64,000 nt of DNA, from the NCBI GenBank assembly GCA_964647585.1, contig CAZYGG010000001.1:62001-126000 (forward strand), in the 5' to 3' direction. Below the pieces are notes generated by a model, which did no database searches, was not told the DNA's origin, and saw only the letters and a program-made list of their open reading frames with translations. The first letter of the stretch is position 1, and each line of letters begins with the position of its first letter. A program made the translations under genes and the position numbers. This DNA is from CAJINA01 sp964647585 (GTDB lineage: Bacteria > Desulfobacterota > Desulfobacteria > Desulfobacterales > CAJINA01). Of the stretch, positions 43,848 to 53,059 are shown in pieces.

Positions 43848-45194
43848 CTAATTGCTGTTTTTTATCTGTTTTACATCTATAGCGTACTTTTTGACACGGT
43901 GCCACAGGCTTCTCTGGTTTATACCCAGCATCTCAGCTGCCTTAATCTGGACACCATTACTCTTTTTTAACGCCTCAATGATGATACCCTTCTCAATCTC
44001 CTTGATCTGGTCGTCTATGGAGGCACTGCTCCCGCCTTCTTCCCTAGTTTCTATGATGCCACCTGAAAAACCCATTGTGACACTGTCCGGCAGATGCTGG
44101 GTTTCGATTTCACCGCTTTCGGTCATGACCGCAGCTCTTTCAATCGTGTTCTGTAATTCACGTATGTTACCGGGCCAGGCATATCCAATTAAAAGCTGTA
44201 AGGTCGCTGAATTGACGACCAGATTGGTGGGCGCGTCCTGAAGAAAACGCTCCACGATCAAAGGGATATCCTCTTTTCTTTCCTTCAGGGGCGGTAGAAA
44301 TATTGTAAAGACATTCAGCCGGAAGTATAGATCCTCCCGGAAACGCCCCTCTTTGACCATGTTTTTCAGGTTTTTATTGGTGGCGGCGATAAAGCGGACG
44401 TCCACTCTAATCGGTTTGGTACCGCCCACCCGGTCAAACTCGCGCTCCTGCAGCACCCTGAGTATCTTGGCCTGCAAGTTCAATGGCATGTCACCTATTT
44501 CGTCCAAAAAAATGGTCCCCTTATGGGCCACTTCGAACTTGCCGGATTTCCGGGAAACAGCACCGGTAAACGCACCCTTTTCATGCCCGAACAGTTCGCT
44601 TTCCAGCAGGTCCCCGGGCATGGCTGCGCAATTTATTTTAACGAACGGTTTATCGGACCGTTTACTGTGTTCGAAAATACTGGTGGCAATCAACTCCTTG
44701 CCGGTACCGCTATCACCCAGGATCAAAGCCGTGGAATCGGTCGGGGCCACCTTTATGATCTGTTTTAAAACCCCCCGCATGGCCACACTTTCCCCAACAA
44801 TCCTGGGGAATAGCTGCCGGGCATCAACCTTGTTCAGTACGTCGGTAATCTTTTTAAAAACAGTGGCATAGTGCACCAATTCATCGCCCTGCCCAACCCC
44901 TATCTCTTCATTATCTTGCACGTGGGCTGACAATGCGGGCAGTTTTTCAGCTTCTTTCAAAAACTTTTTCATCGGACTTAATAGCATATAGACAATTGCA
45001 ATTCCGCACATATAAGACAGGCCCGCGATTGCAAAAATCCAGATATTTATCGGCGTACTGAGCCCCAGATCATGTTTGATGATGTATTCAGTGAGGCGAA
45101 AAGAGACCAGGGCCGAGATAATACTGAGTCCGGCTACAATCACAGGGATGATGATGTAAAGACTGATGTAAAACCTAGATTTGGTAAGTGCCAT
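43848..45194 (-). CDS. Membrane-anchored sigma54-dependent transcription activator
   Basis: A 448-residue bacterial enhancer-binding protein. Two membrane helices (about 10-35 and 50-70) replace the usual receiver or GAF domain. A linker of about 50 residues leads to the AAA+ domain: Walker A GDSGTGKE, the sigma54-contacting GAFTGA loop, Walker B LDEIGD. A Fis-type helix-turn-helix ends the protein (IKAAEMLGINQRSLWHRVKKY). It most likely activates the adjacent pilin gene, but from the membrane and without PilS-type phosphorylation. It lies between mshG and the pilin on the same strand. Confidence 0.9.
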   Translation of the reverse strand: MALTKSRFYISLYIIIPVIVAGLSIISALVSFRLTEYIIKHDLGLSTPINIWIFAIAGLSYMCGIAIVYMLLSPMKKFLKEAEKLPALSAHVQDNEEIGVGQGDELVHYATVFKKITDVLNKVDARQLFPRIVGESVAMRGVLKQIIKVAPTDSTALILGDSGTGKELIATSIFEHSKRSDKPFVKINCAAMPGDLLESELFGHEKGAFTGAVSRKSGKFEVAHKGTIFLDEIGDMPLNLQAKILRVLQEREFDRVGGTKPIRVDVRFIAATNKNLKNMVKEGRFREDLYFRLNVFTIFLPPLKERKEDIPLIVERFLQDAPTNLVVNSATLQLLIGYAWPGNIRELQNTIERAAVMTESGEIETQHLPDSVTMGFSGGIIETREEGGSSASIDDQIKEIEKGIIIEALKKSNGVQIKAAEMLGINQRSLWHRVKKYAIDVKQIKNSN

Positions 45195-45279
45195 AGAGAT
45201 TTATCCAATCTTATCAAATTGTCAGGTAACTAGCCGCGCTTACAACCCGGTTCACGATGTTTTACAGGATTACCGTTCA

Positions 45280-45325
45280 GGGTCTCGGTTCCAGGTCAAG
45301 CCTTTGAATCCCTGGTTCCTCTCCT
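45280..45325. repeat. CCTTGAATCC-family repeat after mshG
   Basis: GGTCTCGGTTCCAGGTCAAG and CCTTTGAATCCCTGG form a short copy of the family, next to the TAGTG element. Confidence 0.5.
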
Positions 45326-45328
45326 ATT

Positions 45329-45473
45329 TAGTGTCTGTCCATAAATGGTAGATTTTGGTTCAGAGCAAGGCTTGAGCGATTTTGAAACCACAGGCATAGC
45401 GCGCTATTCCGAGGATTTCAAAAGAGCAAAAACGCAGCTCTGGGCCGATAGATGCCGTTTATGGCTGGCACTA
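45329..45473. repeat. TAGTG palindromic element supplying the mshG stop codon
   Basis: 145 bp, nearly symmetric about the TAGCGCGCTA centre at 45397-45406. The left end is TAGTGTCTGTCCATAAATGG; the right end read backwards is TAGTGCCAGCCATAAACGG. Inner arms also pair (CAGAGC/GCTCTG, GATTTTGAAA/TTTCAAAA). The final CTA (45471-45473) is the TAG stop of mshG on the minus strand. No transposase frame. Confidence 0.8.
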
Positions 45474-46694
45474 TTTGACTATCCCAATCAGGTCCCACAT
45501 GGGCAAAAAGATAGCCAGGGCAAAAAAACCGACAACCACCGCCAGCCCGACCGTGAGAAGGGGACCGATGGCGTCGGAGAGCTTCTTGGTCGCATACTCA
45601 ACTTCCATATCGTAATGCTCGGATATCTCCATGAGCATTTCGTCAAGTTTTCCCGACTCCTCCCCGATAGATACCATGTTCACCACAATCGGGGTAAAAA
45701 AGGCGGCCTTTTCAAGCGGCGCCGCGATGCCCCGGCCCTCTTCTAGCTGTTCACCAATCTGCTGAAACTCCTTCGAGATGGCCGTATTGCCTACAGTGAT
45801 CGCCAGAATACGCATGGCTTCGAGCACTGAAACCCCACTCGATTGCAAGATAGAAAAAATACTGGCAAAACGCGACATGGCCGCTTTGACGAACAGGTCT
45901 CCTAATATGGGCAGTCGCAGCAGGGTCTGGTCTCTCACATAGCGGCCTGTCTCTGTCCTTAAATAAAAATAGAGGCCGGTGCCGGCGACAAAGACAGCGC
46001 CTATCAGTAGATGCCAGTAATTGGCCAGAAACTGATAAAGAAAAAGACATATCTTCGTCGGTAGCGGCAGGTTCAATCCCGCGGACGTAAAAATAGTGAC
46101 GAACTTGGGAATTACAAAAGTGAGCAGAACAACAAAAGCGATCGCGAGAAACACAACCACGATAATCGGGTATTGCAGGGCCGCCTTTATATCCGCCTTG
46201 ATTTTGTGCTCATGATCGATAATGTATGTCAATCGGTCGAGGACCGTTGGCAGGGCACCGCTCGCCTCGCCGGCCTGAACCATTCCACAATAGAGTGGCG
46301 AAAAAACACCCGGGTGTTTCTTGAAGGCGTCATACAGGCTGCTGCCCCCGCTGATGTCGTCCACCATCGTCCGCGTAACTCTTTTTATTTTCAGGTTCTC
46401 CGCCTGCTTTTCCAGAATCTGCAACATCTTCACCATGGGTACCCCGGCCCTGAGCATGGTTTTGAACTGCTTGGTAAAGATGATGAGTTCGGGCGCTTTG
46501 ACCGGGGTGATGATCTCCTTAAACCGATTCAGGCTGAACCCGCCGACATCCCCGCCGCCCTTTTCATTTACCTGGGTAGGCAGGTAGCCCCGGGCTTCAA
46601 GGATAGAGGTAGCCATTTCCCGAGAATCCGCATCAATTTCCCCCGACACGGTGGCGCCGGTTTCATTGATCGATTTGTATGCGTAGGTGACCAT
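45471..46694 (-). CDS. mshG: Pilus inner-membrane platform protein (PilC/MshG, GspF family)
   Basis: A 407-residue platform protein. Starting at VTYAYKSINETG, it has the two duplicated T2SSF domains (about 65-190 and 270-390) with membrane helices near 170-190, 220-240 and 380-400. It connects the motor ATPase to pilin subunits. The ATG at 46694 is chosen because the six residues before it come from a repeat. Its TAG stop is the end of the TAGTG element. It follows mshE across a 142-bp repeat-filled gap. Confidence 0.93.
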   Translation of the reverse strand: MVTYAYKSINETGATVSGEIDADSREMATSILEARGYLPTQVNEKGGGDVGGFSLNRFKEIITPVKAPELIIFTKQFKTMLRAGVPMVKMLQILEKQAENLKIKRVTRTMVDDISGGSSLYDAFKKHPGVFSPLYCGMVQAGEASGALPTVLDRLTYIIDHEHKIKADIKAALQYPIIVVVFLAIAFVVLLTFVIPKFVTIFTSAGLNLPLPTKICLFLYQFLANYWHLLIGAVFVAGTGLYFYLRTETGRYVRDQTLLRLPILGDLFVKAAMSRFASIFSILQSSGVSVLEAMRILAITVGNTAISKEFQQIGEQLEEGRGIAAPLEKAAFFTPIVVNMVSIGEESGKLDEMLMEISEHYDMEVEYATKKLSDAIGPLLTVGLAVVVGFFALAIFLPMWDLIGIVK

Positions 46695-46701
46695 AATTAA
46701 A

Positions 46702-46836
46702 AAAGGGTTCAAGGATTCGAGGGTTCAAGGGTTCAAGTTTTTTTCTCCAAGCTTTTAATTAGCGCCTTAAGCATTTCTTTAAAAGATTCCAGCATTCACT
46801 TGAGCCCTCGGCCCCTTGACCCCTTGAATCCTGCTT
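46702..46836. repeat. CCTTGAATCC-family palindrome between mshE and mshG
   Basis: Left arm GGGTTCAAGGATTCGAGGG and right arm CCCTCGGCCCCTTGACCCC then TTGAATCC are inverse copies, with a 60-bp AT-rich centre. It fills the whole gap up to the mshE stop codon. Confidence 0.75.
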
Positions 46837-48540
46837 TTAAATCATTATCGCCGAGGCAGCTTCTTCAAAGGAAGTTTCGCCCCGATAAATTTTCTTGGCC
46901 GCATCTTCCCTCAGGGTTGTCAGCTTGCCCTTTGCAACCATGGCGCGCGTAATCTCCTGGGCCGTCCTTTTTTCGAGAACCATGTTCTGGACATCTTCAT
47001 CAATCATCAGAATTTCATAGAGCCCGGTACGCCCCTTATAACCTTTGTCCATGCAGTAGAAACAACCGGTCCCCATGGAAAAATCCGCGGCGGCGTCATC
47101 TTGCAGCTGCCAGAATTCCAGGGCCGCCTCAGGTGGCTTGTGTGGCTTTTTACAATAGGGGCAAACCTTCCTGACCAGTCGCTGGGCGATGGAGGCCAGC
47201 ATAACCGAGGAAACCAGGAAGGATTCAATGCCCATGTCCAGGAACCGGGTAATGGCACCGGCCGCGTCATTGGTATGCACCGTGCTGAGCACCCGGTGTC
47301 CGGTCAAGGCCGCCTGGACGCCGATGGTGGCGGTTTCACCGTCACGTATCTCACCGACCATAATGACGTCCGGGTCCTGCCGCAGCACAGCCCGCAGGCC
47401 GCTTGCGAAGGTCATGCCCGCTTTGCGATTAAATTGAATCTGCCTTACCTTCTCCATCCGGTATTCAACCGGATCTTCAAAAGTGATGATATTGATATCC
47501 GGCTTGTTGATGATCTTCAAAAGCGAATAGATGGTGGTGCTTTTCCCGCTACCGGTTGGTCCGGTGCTCAGCACCATCCCATACGGTTTGACGATCACCT
47601 CTTCAATTTTCTGCCGGTCCCTGGCGGCCATCCCCAGCTGCTCCAGGGAGTAGACGCCGCTGCTCGTATCCAGCAGACGGATAACCATGTTTTCACCATA
47701 AATGGTCGGCATTGTCGAGGTACGGATATTGATTTCCCGATTGTCCATTTTAATGGTGAATCTGCCGTCCTGGGGTATCTTGGAAAGCGCAATGTCCATG
47801 TTGGACAGGATTTTCAAGCGTGAAATGATCAGCAGGATCATCGATTTGGGCGGCGCCGGCACTTCGTGCAGCCGGCCGTCCACCCGGAAGCGAACCTGGA
47901 CGTAATCCTTCTCGGGGCTGATGTGCACGTCACTGGCACCTTCCCGGACCGCCTGGGAGAGAATGGAGTTCACCAGCCTGACGACCGGGGCTTCCTGGAC
48001 CATATCCTGCAGGGAGCCGACTTCAACCTCATCGGAAAAGTCGGTTCTTTCAGGTTCATCATCCTTTTCAATCTCCATTTCCTCGATAACACCACCGATA
48101 CCTGAATAAGTCCCGTAAAGGCTGCCCACAAGGTGGTTAAGCTGTTGATCGGTACAGATCACCGCCTCAATTTCGGTATTCGTATACACCTCCAGGGCAT
48201 CCAGGGCGGCTATATCCATGGGATCCACCATGGCAACCGTCAGCAAAAAACGGCTGCGCACCAGGGGGGCCACCTGGTATTTTGTGGCCACGTCCACTGG
48301 AATTGTTTTGGACAGTTCCATATCAATCGGATACTTATCCGGGCGGTACTTTTCGATATGCAGCTGCACGGAAACCAGATCCGCGATCTGGTTGCCGCTC
48401 ACATAGCCTTCCCGGACCAGGTATTGCCCCATTTTAAGCTTGGTTTTTTTATGCCCTTCTATGACTTCTTCAAGCTGGGCCGCGGTTAACAGGCCGCCCT
48501 CAACCAGCATTGCACCAAGTCGTTTTTTATCTCTCGCCAT
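46837..48540 (-). CDS. mshE: Pilus extension ATPase (PilB/MshE)
   Basis: A 567-residue motor. The N-terminal MshEN domain carries RLGAMLVEGGLLTAAQLEEV and a second copy KMGQYLVREGYVSGNQIADL; this paired motif binds c-di-GMP in Vibrio MshE. The core has Walker A GPTGSGKS, the Asp box TFEDPVE, IMVGEIRD, and a four-Cys site (CPYC, CFYC). It powers pilin addition from the cytoplasmic face. In the first copy the final Gln of the consensus is His, so binding needs testing. It follows the AAA ATPase gene by 15 bp. Confidence 0.94.
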   Translation of the reverse strand: MARDKKRLGAMLVEGGLLTAAQLEEVIEGHKKTKLKMGQYLVREGYVSGNQIADLVSVQLHIEKYRPDKYPIDMELSKTIPVDVATKYQVAPLVRSRFLLTVAMVDPMDIAALDALEVYTNTEIEAVICTDQQLNHLVGSLYGTYSGIGGVIEEMEIEKDDEPERTDFSDEVEVGSLQDMVQEAPVVRLVNSILSQAVREGASDVHISPEKDYVQVRFRVDGRLHEVPAPPKSMILLIISRLKILSNMDIALSKIPQDGRFTIKMDNREINIRTSTMPTIYGENMVIRLLDTSSGVYSLEQLGMAARDRQKIEEVIVKPYGMVLSTGPTGSGKSTTIYSLLKIINKPDINIITFEDPVEYRMEKVRQIQFNRKAGMTFASGLRAVLRQDPDVIMVGEIRDGETATIGVQAALTGHRVLSTVHTNDAAGAITRFLDMGIESFLVSSVMLASIAQRLVRKVCPYCKKPHKPPEAALEFWQLQDDAAADFSMGTGCFYCMDKGYKGRTGLYEILMIDEDVQNMVLEKRTAQEITRAMVAKGKLTTLREDAAKKIYRGETSFEEAASAIMI

Positions 48541-48555
48541 ATATCTGTCCAGTCT

Positions 48556-50259
48556 TCAACTGATACCCGGGCACGGGTTAGCGTAAAACACCGCGTCCTT
48601 TTCCCATCCCGGAATAATATCACTTTTCAGCCGCACCTCCTCAGGCAGTTTGGCCAGGTACCGGGCGGCTTCGTCCTTTGACGAAAAGTACGTCCAAAAT
48701 ATGATATCAAAGCGCAACCCCTGAGCCGGATGCCAGTAAGGGATCATCCGCAGGGGCGCCGCCCTGGTCGAATGCCGGCGGATCATGTCGAGTGCCTCCG
48801 AAACAGTTTCCACGCTGCCAACCCGGATCCATTCAAGATAATCCGGCACGTGCAGCCCTGCATGCGCCTGGGCCGGGAAGGCTATGGCCTGCCCCTTAAA
48901 AATATTGTTCAGGTCTTCCAGACCTGGGTTGCCGGCCACTATCGCCCGGCGTCCCCGGTGCGTGTATTCACCATAGACCTTGATCATCACCCAGGAAAGG
49001 GTCTCATCAGCCTGCATCCTGATCATTCCCAGGGTTTGCGGCCGGGTCCGGACAGCCATGACCACCGGTTCAGCCGCTGCGACAACATCTACCGGCGGCA
49101 ACTCAGCTGCGGGAACTTCCTTATTTACCGGGTCACGGGCGACCGCCGGCTCGCCTTCCGTCAACTTTGCAGCGGTTTCGATACCCGGCGGCGATCCTTC
49201 CGGTTTCTCACCCGGGGCACTGGCCGGGGTCGGTGCAAGGGGCGGCGCATGCGCTGCTACCGGGTAAGGCGCGGGGTTGTCCCCCACGCTTTTATTTTTT
49301 GCCGGCAACACCTCTTTGATTACCGGGTCACGCGTGACCTTTGCTTTCTCCGGCATGAAACCGGTATAGGCGATCCCGGCCACACCGGCTACAACCATCA
49401 GGGCCCCGAAGGCTTTTTGCCATCCGCCGGACCGCTTGGCAGAGCCCCTGTTGACACATGAACTTACCAGACGCCAGCCTGCTCTTTTCCTGTTTTTAAC
49501 AATCATTGCCAGCATAATCCGGTGGCAAAGATTCACTATTTTACGGGGATATCCCTGCGTCGCCCGATAGATGGCTGCCACCGCCGGGAAACTCAGCAGG
49601 CTGCCCAGACTGCCTTCCGCCCCCGCTTTTTGAAGGCGGTAATCAATCATAAGCCTGGTATCCCGGAATCCAAGGGGGCCCAACACGTGGAGCAGGTTTA
49701 TTCTATCCGCGAAATTCGCGTGCTTTTCAAGGATCTGTTCAAACTCGCGCTGCGCAAAAATAACAATCTGCAGCAGCTTGAATTCGTTGGTTTCATAGTT
49801 GAGCAATTCCCGCAGTATTTCCAGGATCGGGGCCGGAATTTTCTGGCCTTCATCGATAATCAGGACCACAACCCGGTTTTCTTCTACCCCCCTTTTATAC
49901 AGGTACTGCTTGATGAACTCCTTGTAGTCGGCCCAGTCTCCGGTGGGAACTTTCGGCTCGCGCTCGAACATCCCGGCCACAACCTTTAAAAAAGCCGCCG
50001 GATCGGTCATGTGGGGGTCCAGGATCAGGTGGGTCTCAAACTCCTCATCCCGGCTGAATTTCTTGATCATCTGCCGGCACAACGTTGTCTTACCGGTGCC
50101 CACCTCCCCGATGACGACGTTCAGTCCCCGGCGCAGGCGCAAAGACAGTTCAAGTTTCTGCAGGCACTCCTTGTGCTGCCTTGATTTAAAAAAATAATCA
50201 GGATCCGGTGAATTGGAAAACGGTTCCCTTTCTAAGTTCAGAAGTTTGAAGTATTCCAT
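48556..50259 (-). CDS. mshM: ExeA/MshM-type AAA ATPase with membrane helix and LysM/SPOR-like tail
   Basis: A 567-residue protein. The N-terminal AAA domain (1-270) has Walker A GEVGTGKTT (51-59) and a VLIIDEGQ Walker B. One membrane helix (about 283-302) leads to a Pro/Ala-rich periplasmic linker (about 315-400), then a LysM-like segment (VYGEYTHRGRRAIVAGNPGL) and a SPOR-like C-terminus. ExeA-type ATPases help place secretins through the cell wall; in MSHA loci MshM precedes MshE, as here. The tail suggests direct peptidoglycan binding. Confidence 0.85.
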   Translation of the reverse strand: MEYFKLLNLEREPFSNSPDPDYFFKSRQHKECLQKLELSLRLRRGLNVVIGEVGTGKTTLCRQMIKKFSRDEEFETHLILDPHMTDPAAFLKVVAGMFEREPKVPTGDWADYKEFIKQYLYKRGVEENRVVVLIIDEGQKIPAPILEILRELLNYETNEFKLLQIVIFAQREFEQILEKHANFADRINLLHVLGPLGFRDTRLMIDYRLQKAGAEGSLGSLLSFPAVAAIYRATQGYPRKIVNLCHRIMLAMIVKNRKRAGWRLVSSCVNRGSAKRSGGWQKAFGALMVVAGVAGIAYTGFMPEKAKVTRDPVIKEVLPAKNKSVGDNPAPYPVAAHAPPLAPTPASAPGEKPEGSPPGIETAAKLTEGEPAVARDPVNKEVPAAELPPVDVVAAAEPVVMAVRTRPQTLGMIRMQADETLSWVMIKVYGEYTHRGRRAIVAGNPGLEDLNNIFKGQAIAFPAQAHAGLHVPDYLEWIRVGSVETVSEALDMIRRHSTRAAPLRMIPYWHPAQGLRFDIIFWTYFSSKDEAARYLAKLPEEVRLKSDIIPGWEKDAVFYANPCPGIS

Positions 50260-50292
50260 TTCTCTACAAAGCCCTACCCGCGACGGCTGGGT

Positions 50293-51795
50293 CTACTCAC
50301 CGGTTTTGGTATCGCTGTTACCTAATCTTTGCTTGAGGATATGCGGTGTGATAAAAATCAGAAGATCTTCCGCCTCCCGGCTCTTACCTTCTCCCCTGAA
50401 GAAAACACCCAATAAGGGGATATCTTGCAAGCCGGGGACGCCGCGATCCAGGCGTTCATCTTCAGATGTATTCAGTCCCCCGATTACCGTGGTTTGCCCA
50501 TCAAAGAGGATCACGTTTGTTTCAGCTTCTTTCTTGATAATAGGGGGTTCTCCGCCGCTAATAATGGCTGCGCCGACTGAATTCTTTTTGACTTTTATAT
50601 CCATCTTAATGGCTTCACCGTCAATCACGTGGGGGGTCACATTCAGTTCCAGAACAGCCTCTTTGAAACTGGTATTGGCGGTACCGGTATCAATGGCCGT
50701 GTAGGGAACCTCCTGGCCACTTTTGAATATGGCCGGCGTATTATCTGTTGTCGTAATTGAAGGGCTCGACAATATCTTAATTTTATTCTCAGTCTGCAAG
50801 GCGTAAAGCTGCGCGTTGAGCTGATTTCCGCCGCCTTCTAACAGAAAACCAAGTGCCATACCACCGGCAGCCGCTATCGGGAAATCAAAGGCCGGGTTGG
50901 CACCGCCTGCAGATGTTTCTCCGATCGTAACGGTACTGCCGTCGTTAATCGTGGTCTGGTATTTCCCCCCCCATTCAATTCCAAGTTGCCGGGCAGTCGA
51001 ACTGGTGGCTTCCACAATATGGGCCTCAATAAGGATCTGGGGTGTAGGCTGGTCAAGCTCTTTGATCAGAGGCAGCATGTTTGTTATATCACTATTCAGG
51101 GCCTGTACGATGAGCGAGTTGGTATGGGTGTCAACCATAATGGAGCCGAGTGATTTACCGTCATTTCGCTTCGTTATAAACGCCTCCAGAGTCTTTTTAA
51201 GATCCTCGGCCCGGGTGTAGTCGATCCGGATAATACGGGTTGACAGCGGTTCCAGTTCGCGCATATCTTTTTTCTGGGCCGCCTTCTGCATCTCCTGCTC
51301 CACGTCCGCCGCGGTCATGATCCGGATAATATTGCCTTCCCACCGGTAGGAAAGCCCGTGGGTTTTCAACACGCCCAGGAAAACCTGGTCCCAAGGCGCC
51401 CGCTGAATGTTGATGTTCGCCCGCCCGCCGACCTTTTCATTGATCATGATGTTCTGCCCGGCCGCCCGGGCCAGGTACCGCAGCAATACGGCCACGTTGA
51501 CATCGCTCATGTTTAATGAGACCGGAGAATCAGGCAGTGGTTTTTCTGTTTTTTCCTCAGGGGCTGCCTCCGGCTCCCCAGCAACCGGGGCTGCGGACTC
51601 TCCACCACCCAGATGCCTTACTCTCCGTTTCATACTGGGAGAATATCCCTTGGAATTCTCAGCTTTTACCTTCCATTTATCGTACGATTCGTCGATTTTG
51701 TTTTTGTCGTCGCCGGTACAGCCCGCAACGATCAAAATGGCAAACAGACACGCGGCAAGCACCGAACATTGTTGAAATAAGGTGTGCTTCTTCAT
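50293..51795 (-). CDS. mshL: Outer-membrane secretin, lipoprotein type (PilQ/MshL)
   Basis: A 500-residue secretin. The signal peptide ends in LIVAGC with lipid-carrying Cys26; the ATG at 51795 is chosen because a frame extending to 51879 would bury this signal. An STN/N0 domain (about 105-175), one short secretin N1-type domain with a TNSLIVQA motif, and the C-terminal secretin barrel (about 275-485, with EAHIVEA and VPGLQDIP) follow. It forms the outer-membrane pore for the pilus. The AAA ATPase gene follows 33 bp downstream. Confidence 0.93.
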   Translation of the reverse strand: MKKHTLFQQCSVLAACLFAILIVAGCTGDDKNKIDESYDKWKVKAENSKGYSPSMKRRVRHLGGGESAAPVAGEPEAAPEEKTEKPLPDSPVSLNMSDVNVAVLLRYLARAAGQNIMINEKVGGRANINIQRAPWDQVFLGVLKTHGLSYRWEGNIIRIMTAADVEQEMQKAAQKKDMRELEPLSTRIIRIDYTRAEDLKKTLEAFITKRNDGKSLGSIMVDTHTNSLIVQALNSDITNMLPLIKELDQPTPQILIEAHIVEATSSTARQLGIEWGGKYQTTINDGSTVTIGETSAGGANPAFDFPIAAAGGMALGFLLEGGGNQLNAQLYALQTENKIKILSSPSITTTDNTPAIFKSGQEVPYTAIDTGTANTSFKEAVLELNVTPHVIDGEAIKMDIKVKKNSVGAAIISGGEPPIIKKEAETNVILFDGQTTVIGGLNTSEDERLDRGVPGLQDIPLLGVFFRGEGKSREAEDLLIFITPHILKQRLGNSDTKTGE

Positions 51796-51949
51796 TTTAA
51801 TAGATCTCTTTTTCTGAATTGTCTGTAAGATGCAACCCCTCAATTTCCCTGAGAATTCTGAGTGAAATCCCTTTAGCATGCGCCCTTTTACCTATAGTTC
51901 CCAGGCGTTTAGGCCCGGCCCTCTTGAACCCTCGAACCCTTCATGGTCA

Positions 51950-52465
51950 CTACTTGGCCGTTTCATCAATGGGAACCACGATGACACTCTTATTCGCGTC
52001 CACGTAGATGTGGACCTCCCCCGCCGATATCTTCTTCAGGGCTGCTGTGCCTTGAGTGTCAAGCTGGTCCCCCTCCTGGTATTCCATACCGTTGATAATC
52101 GCCAGCTTGCTTTTTCCCATTTCCATATAACCCGAATAGTTAAAAGACCCGGTCAAATCTCCGCGGGCAATAATCTCCGGCTCTTTTTCGGTCTCCGCGT
52201 CAGCTGCCCCGGATTTCTTGACGACCAGAAATGGGTCTTTCTTCCATTGAGCCGAAGATTTTTCCAGGATTTCCCTATCTTTCGCTGTGGTGTCAGCCCC
52301 CTGAATGCGCTTGATCAAACCGGCCACGAATTCGTTTACCTCAACCGACGGCTTTCCGGAAGACTTATTTTTACCGCCCGTAGAGCCTGAAAAAAGAAAA
52401 GTGTAGCCCCCGTACAATATGGCCGCAACCATCAGACCGACGATTATTTTTTCCCGATTAGACAT
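51950..52465 (-). CDS. Pilus assembly protein, PilP/MshK-like
   Basis: A 171-residue protein with one N-terminal membrane anchor (about 7-25), a linker of about 65 residues, and a C-terminal beta-rich periplasmic domain with YQEGDQLDTQGTAALKKIS, the pattern of the PilP/GspC homology region. It should link the inner-membrane alignment proteins to the secretin. The call rests on this pattern and on its place between the PilO-like and secretin genes. Confidence 0.75.
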   Translation of the reverse strand: MSNREKIIVGLMVAAILYGGYTFLFSGSTGGKNKSSGKPSVEVNEFVAGLIKRIQGADTTAKDREILEKSSAQWKKDPFLVVKKSGAADAETEKEPEIIARGDLTGSFNYSGYMEMGKSKLAIINGMEYQEGDQLDTQGTAALKKISAGEVHIYVDANKSVIVVPIDETAK

Positions 52466-52512
52466 TTAGCCTTTAACCCTTGAATCCTTGACCCCTCGGC
52501 CCCTTGAATCCT
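52466..52512. repeat. CCTTGAATCC-family repeat between pilO-like and pilP-like genes
   Basis: CCCTTGAATCCTTGACCCC and CGGCCCCTTGAATCCTTC occupy the whole 47-bp gap. Another piece of the family (51918-51945) lies after the PilP-like gene. Confidence 0.6.
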
Positions 52513-53037
52513 TCATTTTAGTGCCACCCAGACACGCATTCGAAATTCCCGCCCATCCGGTATGGCCATAATCCTTACTCTTTCAATGAACTCAACGTGG
52601 GGTACCGCAATAAGCTGATTTAAAAACGAACGGTAATCGGCCAGATTGCCCCGCAACACCATATCAACCTGCATTAACCGGACTTCATTAACCATGGCAT
52701 TGAGATCCAGGTTGATACCGGCCATTTGCATCCGGCTTCCGGTCGCGAGATGGGTCAACGCGTCCGCAACGCCACTGGCATCGTCGCGTGCCAGGGCAGT
52801 CCGCACCGTCAGGGCGGCAGTCGACTCGTTCAACTCTCTGCGTTTTTTTACCAACTGCCCAAAAACCGGTGCGAGCAGACGCTGTGCTTTGACCTGGGTT
52901 TCAATTTTCACCCGTCGGGCCTCGGCTTTGCCGATAGCCAAATAGCTGGGTACAACCAGCACCCCGATGACGATTAGCAGGACGCTTGTGTAAATCGCGA
53001 GATTTCGCAAAGACCTTTTGGGTATGCTGGATATCAT
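52513..53037 (-). CDS. Pilus assembly protein, PilO/MshJ-like
   Basis: A 174-residue protein: a short cytoplasmic start, one membrane helix (about 15-36), a helical coiled segment (about 40-85), and a ferredoxin-like periplasmic domain (about 95-174) with ADYRSFLNQL. PilO forms the alignment complex with PilN. The ATG at 53037 is chosen because upstream in-frame codons run towards a repeat and do not add a conserved part. Confidence 0.78.
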   Translation of the reverse strand: MISSIPKRSLRNLAIYTSVLLIVIGVLVVPSYLAIGKAEARRVKIETQVKAQRLLAPVFGQLVKKRRELNESTAALTVRTALARDDASGVADALTHLATGSRMQMAGINLDLNAMVNEVRLMQVDMVLRGNLADYRSFLNQLIAVPHVEFIERVRIMAIPDGREFRMRVWVALK

Positions 53038-53059
53038 AAATACCGTTTCCTGGGTTAAA

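Noticed and set aside
45345..45746. A 133-codon plus-strand frame opposite the end of mshG
   Set aside because: It starts in the TAGTG element and runs antisense to mshG.
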